From Talpa occidentalis (lineage: Eukaryota; Chordata; Mammalia; Eulipotyphla; Talpidae), in NCBI RefSeq assembly GCF_014898055.3, contig NW_023601433.1, forward strand, positions 68,396,767-68,460,766: a stretch of DNA of 64,000 nucleotides, read 5' to 3'. Position numbers and translations under genes: made by a program. The notes under the pieces were generated by a model, which was given only the letters and a program-made list of their open reading frames with translations, did no database searches and was not told where the DNA came from. Shown here piece by piece: positions 42,721 to 55,339 of this stretch; within the stretch, counting starts at the first letter, position 1; each line of letters opens with the position of its first letter.

Positions 42721-44269
42721 GAGAGGGGGAAATGAGGAGAGTGGGAAGATCGGAGAGGTGGCCCCAGAAATGGTAGGGAAGGAAGGAGGCTCAGGGAGCC
42801 TCCCCACTTACTGGAGCCAAGTCAGAGCTAGTGAGCCCTGCAGAGCTGCGCGGAGACCCGGGCTTCCCTAGCGCGGAGGGAAAGTACCTGGACACCTTGC
42901 TGGCTGCCTCCCAGAGTGCCCATGAAATGAATTTTTTTTATTCCTTAGGGTCTTTAATCCTTTGGGAGCCTGTACTTGAACCTTCCCACAGTCTGAGACT
43001 CCCACCTACACAGTGAATGGCATTCCCACCGCTCCCACCTCCCCTACCTGCCACGCCCCAGACAGGACCCTGGCTTCCTCCCACTTACCTGAGCAAATCA
43101 ATTAATCTCTCTGAGAGATAATCACAAATGTCATTTTAGAGACTTCTCTGGGCCTGGTAATATATTCCTCATGGAGAGCCTTGGGTTTGGAGAATTATGT
43201 CCTAACTTGTAATTTGTGTTTCAAATCTTCCACAGGTTATACCTAAATCCCTTCCTGTTTTCCATCTACTCGTCCTTTCCCACGGAAATCTGTTCACTGC
43301 CTTCATCCACGTACATCTAAATTTAGTCCTTAATGCTGTAATACCTGACACCACAAGAAGCTGCCTTCCAGGTATGTCTAAACACCTGTGTCCCTGCATC
43401 TTCCCCAGAATCGTCATCCTATTCTATGTGCTTACCTGACTCAAGCTACTTATATTCATTTTTAGTCCACTCAAATGTGGTGGATACAACTGAGTTCTTG
43501 AGAATCTGGTTCTGTGAGGGAGACGAAGGATGATAGACTCCTTAGAAGGGACAAGATATATGATTACTTTCATTTACTCTTTTTTTGACTGTTCTTTAAG
43601 CATAGAAGTAGGCTCCAAAGTCGTCTTGTTCTTTCCTTCTTGCTTCATACTATGATATAAAATGAAATGTTTCCTCAGCATCAGCTATCACCACTCTTGA
43701 TAGTTAAAAATAAAAACTAAATTTGTGGAGAGAAAACATGGGGTTTTATAGTTCCCCCATTTATTTGAGTAAATCAGATTGTAAGAGGAAGAGTGAGGAG
43801 TGACCGCTGAGCCAGTCTTGGCACATAGCCAAATCCATGGTAGAAGGTGGAGCTTTCAGACTCCACCCCAGACTCCCATCTTGAGGGGAGTTGATGGGAA
43901 AAGGGGTGGATCTCAGTCTTTTGGCAGTTAAATTACTGGGGCTTTTGGAAGTTAGACCTCTGGTGAGGGGGCAAGGGGAGAAGGAGGAGGGATAGTTTTG
44001 TTCCACCTTAGTTAATGAGAATATCCCACTCCAGTCTTTGTACATTAAGTTCTGAAGTTACTTGACAACCCCCTGTAGCTCCCCATGTGGTTCTTTCTTT
44101 GCCATGGGTCCTAAAGAAGTAATTATACTCACTTTATCTCTTGGGGACTCATATCCTCTAGCTACCTCTTCCAAATAAGCAAAAGGTCACTTTTTAAAAA
44201 ACATTTTATTATCATACAGAGAGTATATTCTGAAAACACCACAGAGGAAAGGAAAATAATGTATGAAAC

Positions 44270-44540
44270 ATATTTATTGATTTCCTACTCTGTACCAGGT
44301 GCTGGGAGTATCATGGTGAGCACAAAGGGACACTGGCTTTTTTATTGACCTAAGTCTGGGAAGAAGGGGTGTGTGGAGTGGGAAAAATAGAGTTTAAGCA
44401 AACAATCACACAAATACATGTGAAATTTCAACTGTGACTAGTGCAATGAAAGAGTGGTTCCTCGAGTGTGTCTGTAATAGTGTGATTTGATCTAGGTAGG
44501 ACACCTGTGAGAGCATCTCCTAAGGAAGCTTATCTGGAGC
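44270..44540. repeat. L2-like relic
   Basis: ATTTATTGATTTCCTACTC, then TGTACCAGGTGCTGGGAG and a GACTAGTGCAATGAAAGAG region, is the usual L2 3' order. Confidence 0.6.
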
Positions 44541-44559
44541 AAATATCTAAATGATATTG

Positions 44560-45015
44560 TGGTAGAATTGTGGCAAAAACTGTCTCAATGATTTCTGTTC
44601 TTTTAGAAGATGACTTTACAACTCCTCCCATCAGGCGAGTCTATTTCATGACTTACTTTAGCCAAAAGATGTGAAACAAGTGATGTTGAGTTAGTTCTGA
44701 ACTTAGAGGCTCACTTAGAGGCTTTGTGTATGACCATTCAGTTTGAAACTCCTGTCAGGGCCATGTGAGTGAGCTGGGGTAGGTGACTGGTTGAGTGAGA
44801 TACATAATCCAGTGGCCCCTCTAACATCTTAGCTAGCAATCAACTGACAGACATGTGAATGAGGCCACTCAAGACTAGTCAGGCCTCAGCTGACCTGCTA
44901 AGGGAGCACAGACCAATGAGCAAGCCTGCTGAGATCAGCAACCCCAGCTCAGAGCACTGAATCATCCAGCTGACCCATAGATCTTCTAGCCAAACTCAGT
45001 GCTTCTTGATTTATA
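44560..45015 (+). mobile_element. MLT1/MER-type LTR fragment
   Basis: ACTTTAGCCAAAAGATGTGA, then GACATGTGAATGAGGCCA, CAGCTGACC and GCTGAGATCAGC occur in order, as in old non-autonomous ERVL-MaLR-like LTRs. Confidence 0.6.
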
Positions 45016-48000
45016 CACAGTGGAAATCCCTGTATGAGGAGGAAACATGGCAGGTTCCCAAAATCGAAATCCATGTGGATGGATCATAGACAACACAGGG
45101 AAATGACGTGAGCTGAGGCTGAGTGGATGGGGGGCACAGGACTCTGTAAGTCCTGGTAGATCACGTTAAAAATTTGAGTCTTGTTTCTGAGAGCAGTGGG
45201 AGTTCACACACAGGTTTCATGCACAGCTCTTTGTGGGGTTTGAAATTTGTATGAAATATAAGAACAGGTTCAGCAAGGTCAGAATAGAAACAGACAGAAT
45301 TGCAATAGTCAGGCATTGTCATGTACACTAGGATGGTGATGGTGACACAATCACAATCTTGCCAATCAGTAGGCTTTGCCACTCAACTATGGTTTGTGAA
45401 AATGGTCCCTGAATTTGTGGGAGCTGGGAATGGAGAGATTTAAATGGAATCAAGTTAATTGGTAAGTAAGATAACAGTCAATGGTGATTGATACGATATT
45501 AAAAATGGCAGATTTCTAGGGACATGTTAAGGGTTATTGCTAGAGTTCTTTCTTGGTGGATGCTACCAATCATTGAGAAGGAGATCAATGAAAGATCAAG
45601 TCTTGGGGGAAATGAACATACCTTTGAATTTAGACATGTTGATTTTGAAGTGTCTTTGAGATTTTCCAGAAGGTATCCAACTTGGTCGTTAAGTAGATGG
45701 GGCTGGAACTCAGGTGAGAGGTCTGGTTGGAATCATTTTTGAGTCATCTCTGTATATGGGGTGCAAAGAAATATCTTCAAAAGAGAATCTCACCAGGTTT
45801 TAGTTATTGGCTCAGAGCTCCTAATGCTTTACAGATAGTCACTGAGCTCTTGGGAAATTCGTTCCCAGTAATTATTTCTCAGTCTGAGGCCCACACATTA
45901 TCTCATCTTTCTGACCAGAGGTGGGCTATTATCGCCTTTGCAGGTTATTTAATCCCAAAGAAACAATAAAAACGGGTGCTTTATGTTGAAACCACCTGAT
46001 TGAATGCCATTCATCTGAGTGGAATTGGGAGATATACCAAAACAACCACTTTTGTATTTCCTTACAATGGTACCTTTAAAATATTAGGAGTTATTTCTCC
46101 GTCGTCTTATATCTCCAATCGAGTGTGTGACAGATCCTAACAGTTGGACTTCTCTGTAATATAACCTATTCCCTCATCATGTTTGTCTTGATCTAGTTCC
46201 AATCTTTTCATTTGCCTCTTTGCCACTAGTTTTATTTTGCCCCAATACAATTTACACACACATACACACACAGAGCTATCTAGTACTTAAAAAAAATCTG
46301 ACCATACTACTATCCTTAAGTACTCAGGATAAAGGCCAAACTTGGTGAGAACTTTCAAAAGATTTCTGGCCTAAAGTCACGAACTTTTCAAGCCTACATC
46401 TTGCCACTGACTCCCCCTATCCCTGCAGAACTCTTACTACTTTCATTTTCTTGACCGTACTATGATACCATAAAATAGGGTTTTAGGAAAAAAGCATATA
46501 AAACAACTTGCACAACTTAGTGATTGACCAAATCAAAGCAATAACTCCTAGAACAGGCACAAAAGCACTACTAGAAAGATCATATATAAATAAATGGCTG
46601 AGGGTGCTTAAGTTACTATGACAGTAGGTGAACTGAGCATTTAGTAGCAGCACTCAGATTGAAATTCTAGAATCATTTGCCTCATTCATATAAAAATTGC
46701 TATGCATGTTTGATTATCATTTTGTTAAATGGCTCATTCTTTTTAAATGGTGAACATAAAATTTATTTCATGTTGCTATAATTGTTCTCTAAACTATATT
46801 CTTTGTAATAGTGCTCATTTTTCTTAGTTATGACTATTAATTTTATTTCATTCTTCTTATGAAGTATTGAAAATATTTCATACAAATAGCCATTATGTTT
46901 TTTTCTTGGGTTTTTTTTTTTCATGTGAAAGGAAGGAAATTTTTGCTTTCAAATTTTTCAAGACAGTTTTTGGCATTATTCATCTGTTCCAAATGGTATA
47001 AAAATATTCATTTTTCTCAGATGATAAGCAAAATAATGCTTCAAGTTTTGAAGACAAAGAAAAGTGTCTTTGCTTTCATATTGAAGGTTTTTAGGAAGAA
47101 TTTCTGTAACATTAGTATATAATAAATAATTGGAAACAAAGGAAAAATCCAAATCTGGAAGGAAATTAAAAGCAAACCACTGGATTCACTGCACACCTGT
47201 GCGAGGAACTGCATAACACAATTCCCAGTGTTTTAATAACCTCTGGAAACTTCTCAGTCACAGCTAATAAAACATAATGGTGTAGTGTCCAATATGTTGT
47301 TACTAAATTATATGGCAATTTATACCTAAGCTTCACATCTAATTATCTTAAACCCTTGGCAATTTCTCTGTATATGTGTGAACATTGTATATGGAATCAA
47401 TAATATTGAATATATTTTTAAGTTTTAAGGTATTCACACAAATCCTTACCATCATTAGGGCCAAAGTATGTGCTTAACAACGTTCATTTAAAATTCTTGG
47501 CTCTTCTTCCTTGCACTTTTAATTCTTAAAATGTTCCCTCCTGTTGGCTTTGCCTTCATTAGGCTGGCCATCTGTTGTAATTCGAATCAAGTCTGATTTG
47601 CTATAGAGGAGTTAAAGCCCATGAGGCAGTCACATTGTGATGCTCCTAAGGGCTGCACTTTATTGCAAGTGGCCTGGGTTATTTTCTGGGTGTGTATTAC
47701 ATATATTGACAGTTGTTCTTCCATTTCACATCCATTGTCACATTGTATTTTGTGAATAAGCTCAGAAACATTGAGTTTACTGAAAATGCAACTTTTCTGT
47801 CTTTATTATCCTAAGGATTTTATTTCAAAAATGCATACATTTCAATGTGTGTGTGTGTGTGTATGATTACTTTCAAGTCTCCAATTTATTTTAGTCACAG
47901 TGAAACACTTCTAAAACATAAAGTTCATCTCTGAGTTTCAGGCACTGTATTCAAAATTTTCAGTTATGTGTCATAACCATCTTCACACCACCATTATAGT

Positions 48001-48084
48001 AATTTCAATTAAAACCAACTGCTTTGTGGTCTCTGAATTTTTCTGCATCTTAAATCTAGACTTAGGTATTTAATGAATATTAAT
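45016..48084. other. Intergenic, no gene seen
   Basis: A stretch at about 45060-45740 has L2-like phrases (GGAGAGATTTAAATGG, TGGGGCTGGAACTCAGG). The rest, including the very AT-rich 46,600-47,500, shows nothing I can name. Confidence 0.4.
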
Positions 48085-48330
48085 ATGAATGCAGAACCCA
48101 GGCTCCTTGGTTTTGAACCCCAACTCTATCCTTACTGACTGTGTGTCCTTGGGCAGGTCACTTAACCTCTTTATGCTTCAATAATCTCATCTGTAAAATG
48201 GGGATAATAATAGTACTTGCATCTTAGGATTCATTCTTAGCATTTATCTGGAGGAGAAAATGAAAAAAATCACTTTGAATAATTCTTGGCATGTGGTAAA
48301 CTCTATGTAAGTTATCTGTAATGTATTTAT
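48085..48330 (+). repeat. MIR relic
   Basis: A near-complete MIR: TTGAACCCCAACTCTATCC, TCCTTGGGCAGGTCACTTAA, CATCTGTAAAATGGGGATAA. Its end includes a short TTATCTGTAATGTATTT tandem duplication (about 48312-48346). Confidence 0.9.
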
Positions 48331-48428
48331 TATCTGTAATGTATTTCAAGCATAAAAATCTACACGCCAAAGCATTTATTCAAATCGTAAAACCATTTTA
48401 TACTTTGAAGGTAATTTTTGTTTCATAT

Positions 48429-48824
48429 TGCAGGGTAAGGTAAAAAGTATCAGGCTTTTCTGCCCTCCCGCCATTAGGATAGATGAGGGAACCCTGTGAT
48501 CCTGAATGCATGCCTGATGGCGGGCACCTGAAGTGGGTACACCTGGGCTGAGAGACCGAGTTTATAAGGGCGGCATCACGGGGACGCCAGCAGAAGCTGA
48601 GAGAAGAAGAAGAGAAGCAGAGAGAACGCCAGAGAGCCCAAATAGAGTGAGTATTTGCTGGGGGCAGGGAGGTCTGCCAGCCTCCTGGCCCCCCAGCACC
48701 CCTGCCTGCTGTGTACCTGGTAATACCCAATAAAAGCCTGCAAAAGCCACCAAGGGCTCCAGGACTCCTCCTTTACCCAGTCTGATGGATCAGAAAACCT
48801 GCCTGTGTCATTCCTGCCGCTACA
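48429..48824 (+). mobile_element. Solo LTR of an endogenous retrovirus, 5-bp TSD
   Basis: The 396-bp element runs from TGCAGGGTAAGG to CCTGCCGCTACA and is flanked by identical CATAT at 48424-48428 and 48825-48829. Inside are a TATA-like TTTATAAGG (about 48560) and AATAAAAGC (about 48729), in the order of an LTR promoter and poly(A) signal. No viral gene remains; recombination left only the LTR. Confidence 0.85.
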
Positions 48825-49199
48825 CATATTATCTGTCACTTATTTTAATGAAATTTAAACTCTGGACAGGAACCTGGCTTTAAATTACATAATTGTCTAT
48901 CATATATTGATAGTGGGTATACATTGACCAGTTATTGAGGAAAATGAAATACACATGATTTCTGGCAGTTTTTCTAACCTAAGAATGTGCCTGGTGAGTA
49001 AGTTAACATCTTCTGCCTTACTAGCACCATCCCTGTTTTTTAAAATTATTGTGGTTGTTACTTTTTTACTTTCTTAATATGCTCCCTTTGTTTATACATT
49101 TTTGCATTACCCCCCTTTGGGCTGCCTCTCACTTTTTGCAGGAAGGAGATGGTGGTTGATGGTGAAGTCCCTATTTCTTTAATAACTTCATTCTTTTTA

Positions 49200-49501
49200 A
49201 AGAATAGACAAACTAATACATTTAATTCCTGGGGATAAGAGGAGGTGCTTTGGGAGATGATGAAGTTATGAGGGTGAAGCTTTCATGAATGTAATTAATA
49301 TTCGTCAAAAAGAAGACCCAGGGAGCTTGTTGGCGCCCTCAGTCCTGTGAAGACACCCCAGAAGATGACTGTCTCTAAACTAGGAAGTAGGCTTTGATCA
49401 GACACTGAATTTGCTGGCATCTTGACCTTGGACATCTAACCTCCAGAACTGTGAGAAGTGAATTTCTGTTATTTATAAGCCATACAGCCTCTGGTACTTT
49501 G
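49200..49501 (+). mobile_element. MaLR (MST/MLT1-type) LTR, left part
   Basis: GAGGGTGAAGCTTTCATGAA, CCAGGGAGCTTGTTGG, GACACTGAATTTGCTGGCAT and CCTCCAGAACTGTGAGAAGT match the LTR order. It is split by the L1 at 49502 and resumes at 50301 (CTCTGGTACTTTGTTAGAC). Confidence 0.85.
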
Positions 49502-50300
49502 GGTTTTTTTAAAATTTATTTTATATAATTCTTACATCATTTTTCATTTTTGCACAATGTATACATTTTCATTTTGGTTATATTTCCCATACAATTCCCA
49601 CCCCCTTATTTTGACCCTACTCCCTCCTGTCCTCTCCCCCACCCCCATAGTGTGTCTCTGGTTTATAGTTGCTTGTTGATTTTGATTTTTTTCTTTATTA
49701 TAATTAGTCTTTTTCCTGGTCCCTTATTTAGGTTTTCTAAATTCCTGCTATGAGTGAGACCATCCGGTATTTTTCTTTTTCTTTCTGGCTTATTTCGCTG
49801 AGCATTATTCCTTCCAGCTCCATCCATGTTGCTGCAAATTGCATGAGTTTATCTTGTTTGATTGCTGAGTAATATTCCATTGTGTATATATGCCACATCT
49901 TCTTGATCCAGTCATCTATTTTTGGGCATTTGTGTTGTTTACATAGCTTAGCTATTGTAAATAGTGCTGCTATAAACATAGGGGTGCAGGTGCCCTTTTG
50001 AATTAATGTTTCTGTGTCCTTTAGGTAAATACCTAGGAGTGGAATTGCTGGATCATGTGGAAGCTCTATCTTTAGCAGGCTGAGGAATCGCCATACAGCT
50101 TTCCATAGTGGTTGGACCATTTTGAAGTCCCACCAGCAGTGCAGGAGAATTCCTTTTTCTCCACATCCTCACCAACATTTGTTGTTGCTAGTTTTTTTAA
50201 TATGTGTCATTCTCACTGGTGTAAGATGGTATCTCATTGTACTTTTGATTTGCATTTCCCTGATTACAAGTGATGATGAACATTTTTTCATATGCCTGTT
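49502..50300 (-). mobile_element. 5'-truncated LINE-1 with perfect 17-bp TSD
   Basis: The reverse strand holds the C-terminal part of L1 ORF2 (ELPHDPAIPLLGIYLKDTET, then MEYYSAIKQDKLMQFAATWM and LEGIMLSEISQKEKEKYRMV), nearly intact over 127 codons, and the 3' UTR to a short A-tail. CAGCCTCTGGTACTTTG flanks it at 49485-49501 and 50301-50317. It is a dead-on-arrival copy with no 5' half. Confidence 0.95.
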
Positions 50301-50479
50301 CAGCCTCTGGTACTTTGTTAGACTAAACAGAAATTTAAATAGCATTTAGTAAATCTGTAAATGTTTCTTTGAATATGAGTTGGACAACAGAAAAATACTT
50401 CAAAATTAGTAACATCAAATGTTGCACTTGTACCTTGAAAAATGTTACTGAGGAGAGTAACATTGTGTACTGAGGAGAG

Positions 50480-50655
50480 AAAGATGCAGCAGTATATAGG
50501 CTGAGCCAGCAGGGTATGGAGTCAGGCAGACCTGATCACTTACTATACACTTCTTCCCAGTCTTTTCTGTAAAATGCGATATCAAGGCCTCTATTCGAGG
50601 GTGCAAAGTATCTAATGCATTATTTGGTACATAGTATATATTTAACTAATTTTAG
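50480..50655 (+). repeat. MIR relic
   Basis: AGTCAGGCAGACCTGATCAC, then TTTTCTGTAAAATGCGATAT and a GTACATAGTATATATTTAA end, follows MIR order. Confidence 0.65.
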
Positions 50656-51530
50656 CTAATTATTAAGAAAGTACAGTATATTTCATGCACTGGTCTAATT
50701 CCTAACCCCATTTACATTCCTATTTTCTATTCTCAAGAAGGATTGACTTCCATATATTGTGAAATGATTACCACATTAAATCCAGCTAACATCCACATTG
50801 TCATATAAGTGCAATAAAAAAATAAAAAAGAAAAAAATTTCACCTGTCATAATAACTCTTAGTAGTTACTGTCCTAACATTCCACTACGTCATACTATGG
50901 TGTTAGTAGAGTCATCTTAATTCCTTTGGCGAGAAAAGACAAGTTCAAGAACATGGAATTAATGAATTTCTAAAGTTAACAGGTGGATTGAAAATAGAAG
51001 TTACCATTCCAGAATTTTAGTCATCTATATTAAACCTTAAGTGTTTTGACATTCAGACAATTCTGTAAAAAATTCTGTCTAGGAATGATTTTTTTCCTTT
51101 GCAGTTTATCTAAATTTCACTAAAATGTACCTTTGCTGTTGAAAGAAACAAAGTTTTATGGACTAACCATTATTGCTTAATCCTTATACCATCCATCAGA
51201 GGCAAATATTGCTGTAATCATTTTACAGGTTGAAAGCAAAAACAGATTCAAGAAAATCTAGGCTAAATCTAGCTTCCTAGATGCGATTTGGAATCACCAG
51301 GAAAAAAAGAGCGAGGGGAAGGAAACCATTGGTTTAATTTAGATTAAGGATTATCGTGTGAGATCAAGAAAGATTCTCAGTAAGAATTATCCACAATCAA
51401 AACAGTTCTCACTGAAATGTTCAAGATGTGGTATTCATGCAATTCCTACTTAAAATCAGCTTTCTATATTGTTCGTGCATGTACTTTGAGAAATTAAAAG
51501 AAGCATATTCAGTGGAAAAAGGGAGGTCTG

Positions 51531-51783
51531 GGGCCTCCCCTGGTGGCGCAGTGGTTGAGCGCTGGGCTGCCCTCAGCCTCTGCAGCGCCAGTTCAATCCC
51601 CAGCTGCCTGCAAGGGTCCCACATGGCACGACAGACCTCTCCTGTCTCGTCTGCTGCTCCCCTCAGCTGTGTATTTCGTTGGTCTGCCTGTTCTGTTCCC
51701 CACTCTGGCTCTGGTGAATTCCCTCACCCTCCCGCGCTTCTGACTGTACCTAGTGCTTGTATAAATAAATAAATTAATTTAAA
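51531..51783 (+). mobile_element. tRNA-derived SINE with TSD
   Basis: A full copy lacking one GCGAAGCTG block. Flanks AAAAAGGGAGGTCTG (51516-51530) and AAAAAGGGAGCGCTG (51784-51798) form a duplication with two mismatches. Confidence 0.93.
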
Positions 51784-51799
51784 AAAAAGGGAGCGCTGA

Positions 51800-54700
51800 A
51801 CAAAGAAAACATAGAAAAGTGTAGTATAGTAATCCAACAAGATTAACAATAATTCCTTCGTAATTGATCATAATGTGTTTTCAAAACAAGCTAATGAGAG
51901 CTTGAGTCAAGATTAGTATTTATAAAAGAAACCAAAAGTGTATAGAAAGATTAAATTTCTTCCTGTCATACCAGAGGCAGGTTCAAGACTACTTGATAAC
52001 AATGAAGTTTCATTTTTATTTATGAAAGTGTTCAGGTCTGAAAACAGGATCAACTTGTAGAACGCACAGACTGAAACACAATTGTTTTCTCCTGGTATCT
52101 CCCATCCTGGCTTAAGTCTCCATTCTTGAGCTGTCCATTTCTCCTTATCAAATGAAAACTTTTTCAGCTTTTAGAGAGTGTCACATTTCACTTTACTAAA
52201 TTATTCAAATAATTTTGGTTCAAGACAGTTGTTCCTCCAGCCCTACGGGTGCCTAATCTTGACTCAGTCTTCTGAGTCTGATACAGCTGGTATCACTTGA
52301 GAAAGTGTGATGAGGCTAATTGGATGACCTGGAAACCATTTGCTTTTTGAGTAAAGGAGGAAAAAGCAACTGGAAACAGAGTGTCTTGAGCTCATAAGGT
52401 ACATCTGCCTCTGCCTGACTCTTCTGTGAGCTTAACACTGCTACTTGAACACAATTCAGGTGATAAAAAAAATCAAATGAATAACTTAGTGAATTTTCAT
52501 GTTACAATACCAGGCTCTAAATATTATAGAAAATGTGGGTAATAAAGCCTTAAAACTTCAGTAAAACTTCAGAAAAATGTATAATTCATGGCAATGTGCC
52601 AGGAAAACAATACTTTAGGCCCATGTATAAATAATGAAATAGTTATGTTTATTTAGCTCCCTATTAATTTGGAAGACAGACTGTTTCAGAGGAAATTTAT
52701 AAATGAAAGGCAAGTCTTGAGGATTATCGGTGAATACAATACAATCTTCATTGCTTAGCAACATGCACTGTGGACATATACTTTCAAACAATAGGAACTA
52801 ATGGACCTGGAAAATTATGTTTCCCTGAAAAACATCTTTAATAGTGTGAGAATCACACATTTTTGTCTGCTAACACATATTTGTAGGATTTTTTTCCAAT
52901 CTCAGAGTCACACCATCCCGTGTTTTTCTTTGAGAAGCTGTTTCATGTGAGAACTAGCAGAGGGTCTACCTAGGTATTCTATTAACATTGACTATAACCA
53001 GTGCGTAGAAAACAAAAGTCATTGCTTTTAAAGCCCTTTCACAGTTGAATTTCCTGTGGAGAAGCAATATCCCAGGAGCATAATAGATGGTCCCTCCCTT
53101 CCATTTACACAAACACTTTCACAGCTAACTAATCAGTTGCAATTCTAATCTATATTTCTGATTTGTTTACATGCATCAAGCAGGCTGGCAACCTTTTGAA
53201 TTTAAATGTGAGTTAAAGTAAAATAAAATACAACACAAGTAAATGACAGCGAATAGTTAACAGTGGGGACCTTGTTTACATTCCACATTCTGAAAATATT
53301 TTGTTCAGCTGGCTGGGAAAACCACATGGTTGAGACAGACTGGGTGTCGATTGGGTTTGCTGCCTGGCTGGAACCAGGGTGGAAAAGGGATGGTGCGTGA
53401 TGTGACTGTCTGTCACCTCCAACCCAGAGAAAGAACACATTTTCAGCACACATGTGATCCCTGCTGTAACAGAAGAGCCCTGATAATCTTCGCCAGGTTG
53501 TCATGTGTGCCTGGCACTGGGCCAGAACAACGTGCCAGTCTTGAGTCCAGATAATACCCATCTCTTCTCTTCTGCAGTCATCAGCACATGTAGCTGCTTT
53601 TATAAGAGTCTCCCAGAGCCTATTGCTTCTCCAAGTCCTTTGTTCCCTCTGACTTTCTGGAATTATCCTAATACCTTTCTATTTCTCCTCCCTACATTTG
53701 AAGGTCTATTGAAAGGGTCTGCATTCTTGTTGTCCTGCTGCCTCTCCCAAATGGTTATTCTGACTCAATTTAGTGCCACTTAATAGCTCCTGAACAGTTG
53801 CTAAAGCCTAGAAGCTCCTTGAGGAAATACAAAGATACTCTTCATCCCCATTCTGCACAGTGGAGCATTTCCATGGACAGATGTATTGAGTGCAGCTTGC
53901 CATTGTTTGCTTCAAGAAATGAGATAGAAGGTGATGGGGTGGGGGAGGTGAGGATCAAATTTAGAAGAGAAGAATTGAATGTTCAAAGCTTTTTCTAATC
54001 ACAGTAAACCCTATGGTACAACTTGGAAAATTAATTATTTCATTATCTGTCAGGATATAGAGCTGACCTTAAAAGAACAAAAGCACATTTACTTTAAAGA
54101 CCTGAACAAGCTTTCATCTTTTTTTCCCTCCTTGAAAAATAGCCCTCCCGCATATTTGCATCCTGAGAGCTCAAGAAGGAACAATGCAGCTTTCCCAACG
54201 TTTCCTGATTCTAGGAGGCATAACCTGCTTTGCTTCAGCGGCCAGCTTGATGGCAGGCCCTGAGCTGGCATGGGGAATGAGGCCCATGGCACTTTGTGTC
54301 CCTAAGCTCAGTGTGCAGCCTGTGGGCCAGCCACTGGGGCTCTGCAGCAGAGCGGAAGCTAGCCCGAGAAGCCAGAGCTTGGTTTGCCTTAGTCAAGGTG
54401 CTACTGCCCTCTGTCAGAGCCTTGGGGCCTGACAAATTTACTTTTAAGACTGAGGAACCTTTCACCTCCTTCTTTTCCTTTGAAAAGCAAAGCTCTTAAG
54501 CACATCTACATCCTGAGAGCTCAAGGAGGAACAATGCTGCTTAGACATTTCAGGAGTCACCACAGGGAGGTCTCAGATGAGGTTGATGAGGCCATAGAAC
54601 CCTGAGCTTCCTCCCAGGCCCCCATCCAGAAGGGGAGAACTTGCAGAAGCCACTGTGAAGATCAGAGGGCTGAAACTGGCTCAGATTTCTTCCAGCATTT

Positions 54701-55330
54701 CTCCAATTCTCAGCCCTCACAGGAGGATGAGAGGCAGCTTCCCTGATATGGCATCTTCACCAGCCCTGGCCTGAGCTCTCTCCTGCTGGTCTCCAGTCTG
54801 CTGCTCGGGGCCTGGACAGTGCCGCCCTGCCTTCCTGTGCACGGGGCGCATGGGGAGTCCTGCTTGCCACACTCCAGGATGATGTACACAGTTCCTGCTT
54901 GCTCCTGCTTTCTGCTCTGTGGGCTTATGTCCCAAGTCCCACAGGCTTTCACCTTCACATACCTTGAGCTTTCCCATTTAGTCCTTCAGGCTTGGAAAAC
55001 AGCTTCCCAACATATGCACCAAGGAGCAGCAAATCATGCTCTAAAATGAGCAGGTAGGAAACAAATGGATCTGTCAGCACATTCCCCAGTAATTTTATGA
55101 ATGCTTAGAGAAAAATCACCACCCATTATAAAATAGATTTTTCTAAGAGACAGAACAAGAGGTATATCGGCTTATTCTTCAATAAAAGGATATTTGCTAT
55201 AAACATATACATACAGAGAGGAATAAAAACAAAAAAGTATTATTCCAAACCTAATATTATGAAAGTTGAATTATGTGTAGAAAACTAACTTGAGGTAATT
55301 ACTTAAAATGTGAAAGAAAGCATTTTTAAA
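51800..55330. other. Intergenic, no gene seen
   Basis: No repeat family or coding region is assigned. The 53,200-55,000 part is less AT-rich than its surroundings. It contains a 34-nt direct repeat (54159-54192 and 54509-54542, two mismatches). Confidence 0.4.
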
Positions 55331-55339
55331 TAGTGTGAT

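Noticed and set aside
41515..43100. MSRB2 promoter and first exon (next gene in human order)
   Set aside because: No sequence encoding the MSRB2 N-terminus or its core could be read on either strand.
49737..50120. 127-codon reverse frame as a host gene
   Set aside because: It is the C-terminal part of LINE-1 ORF2 within a truncated copy with a target-site duplication.
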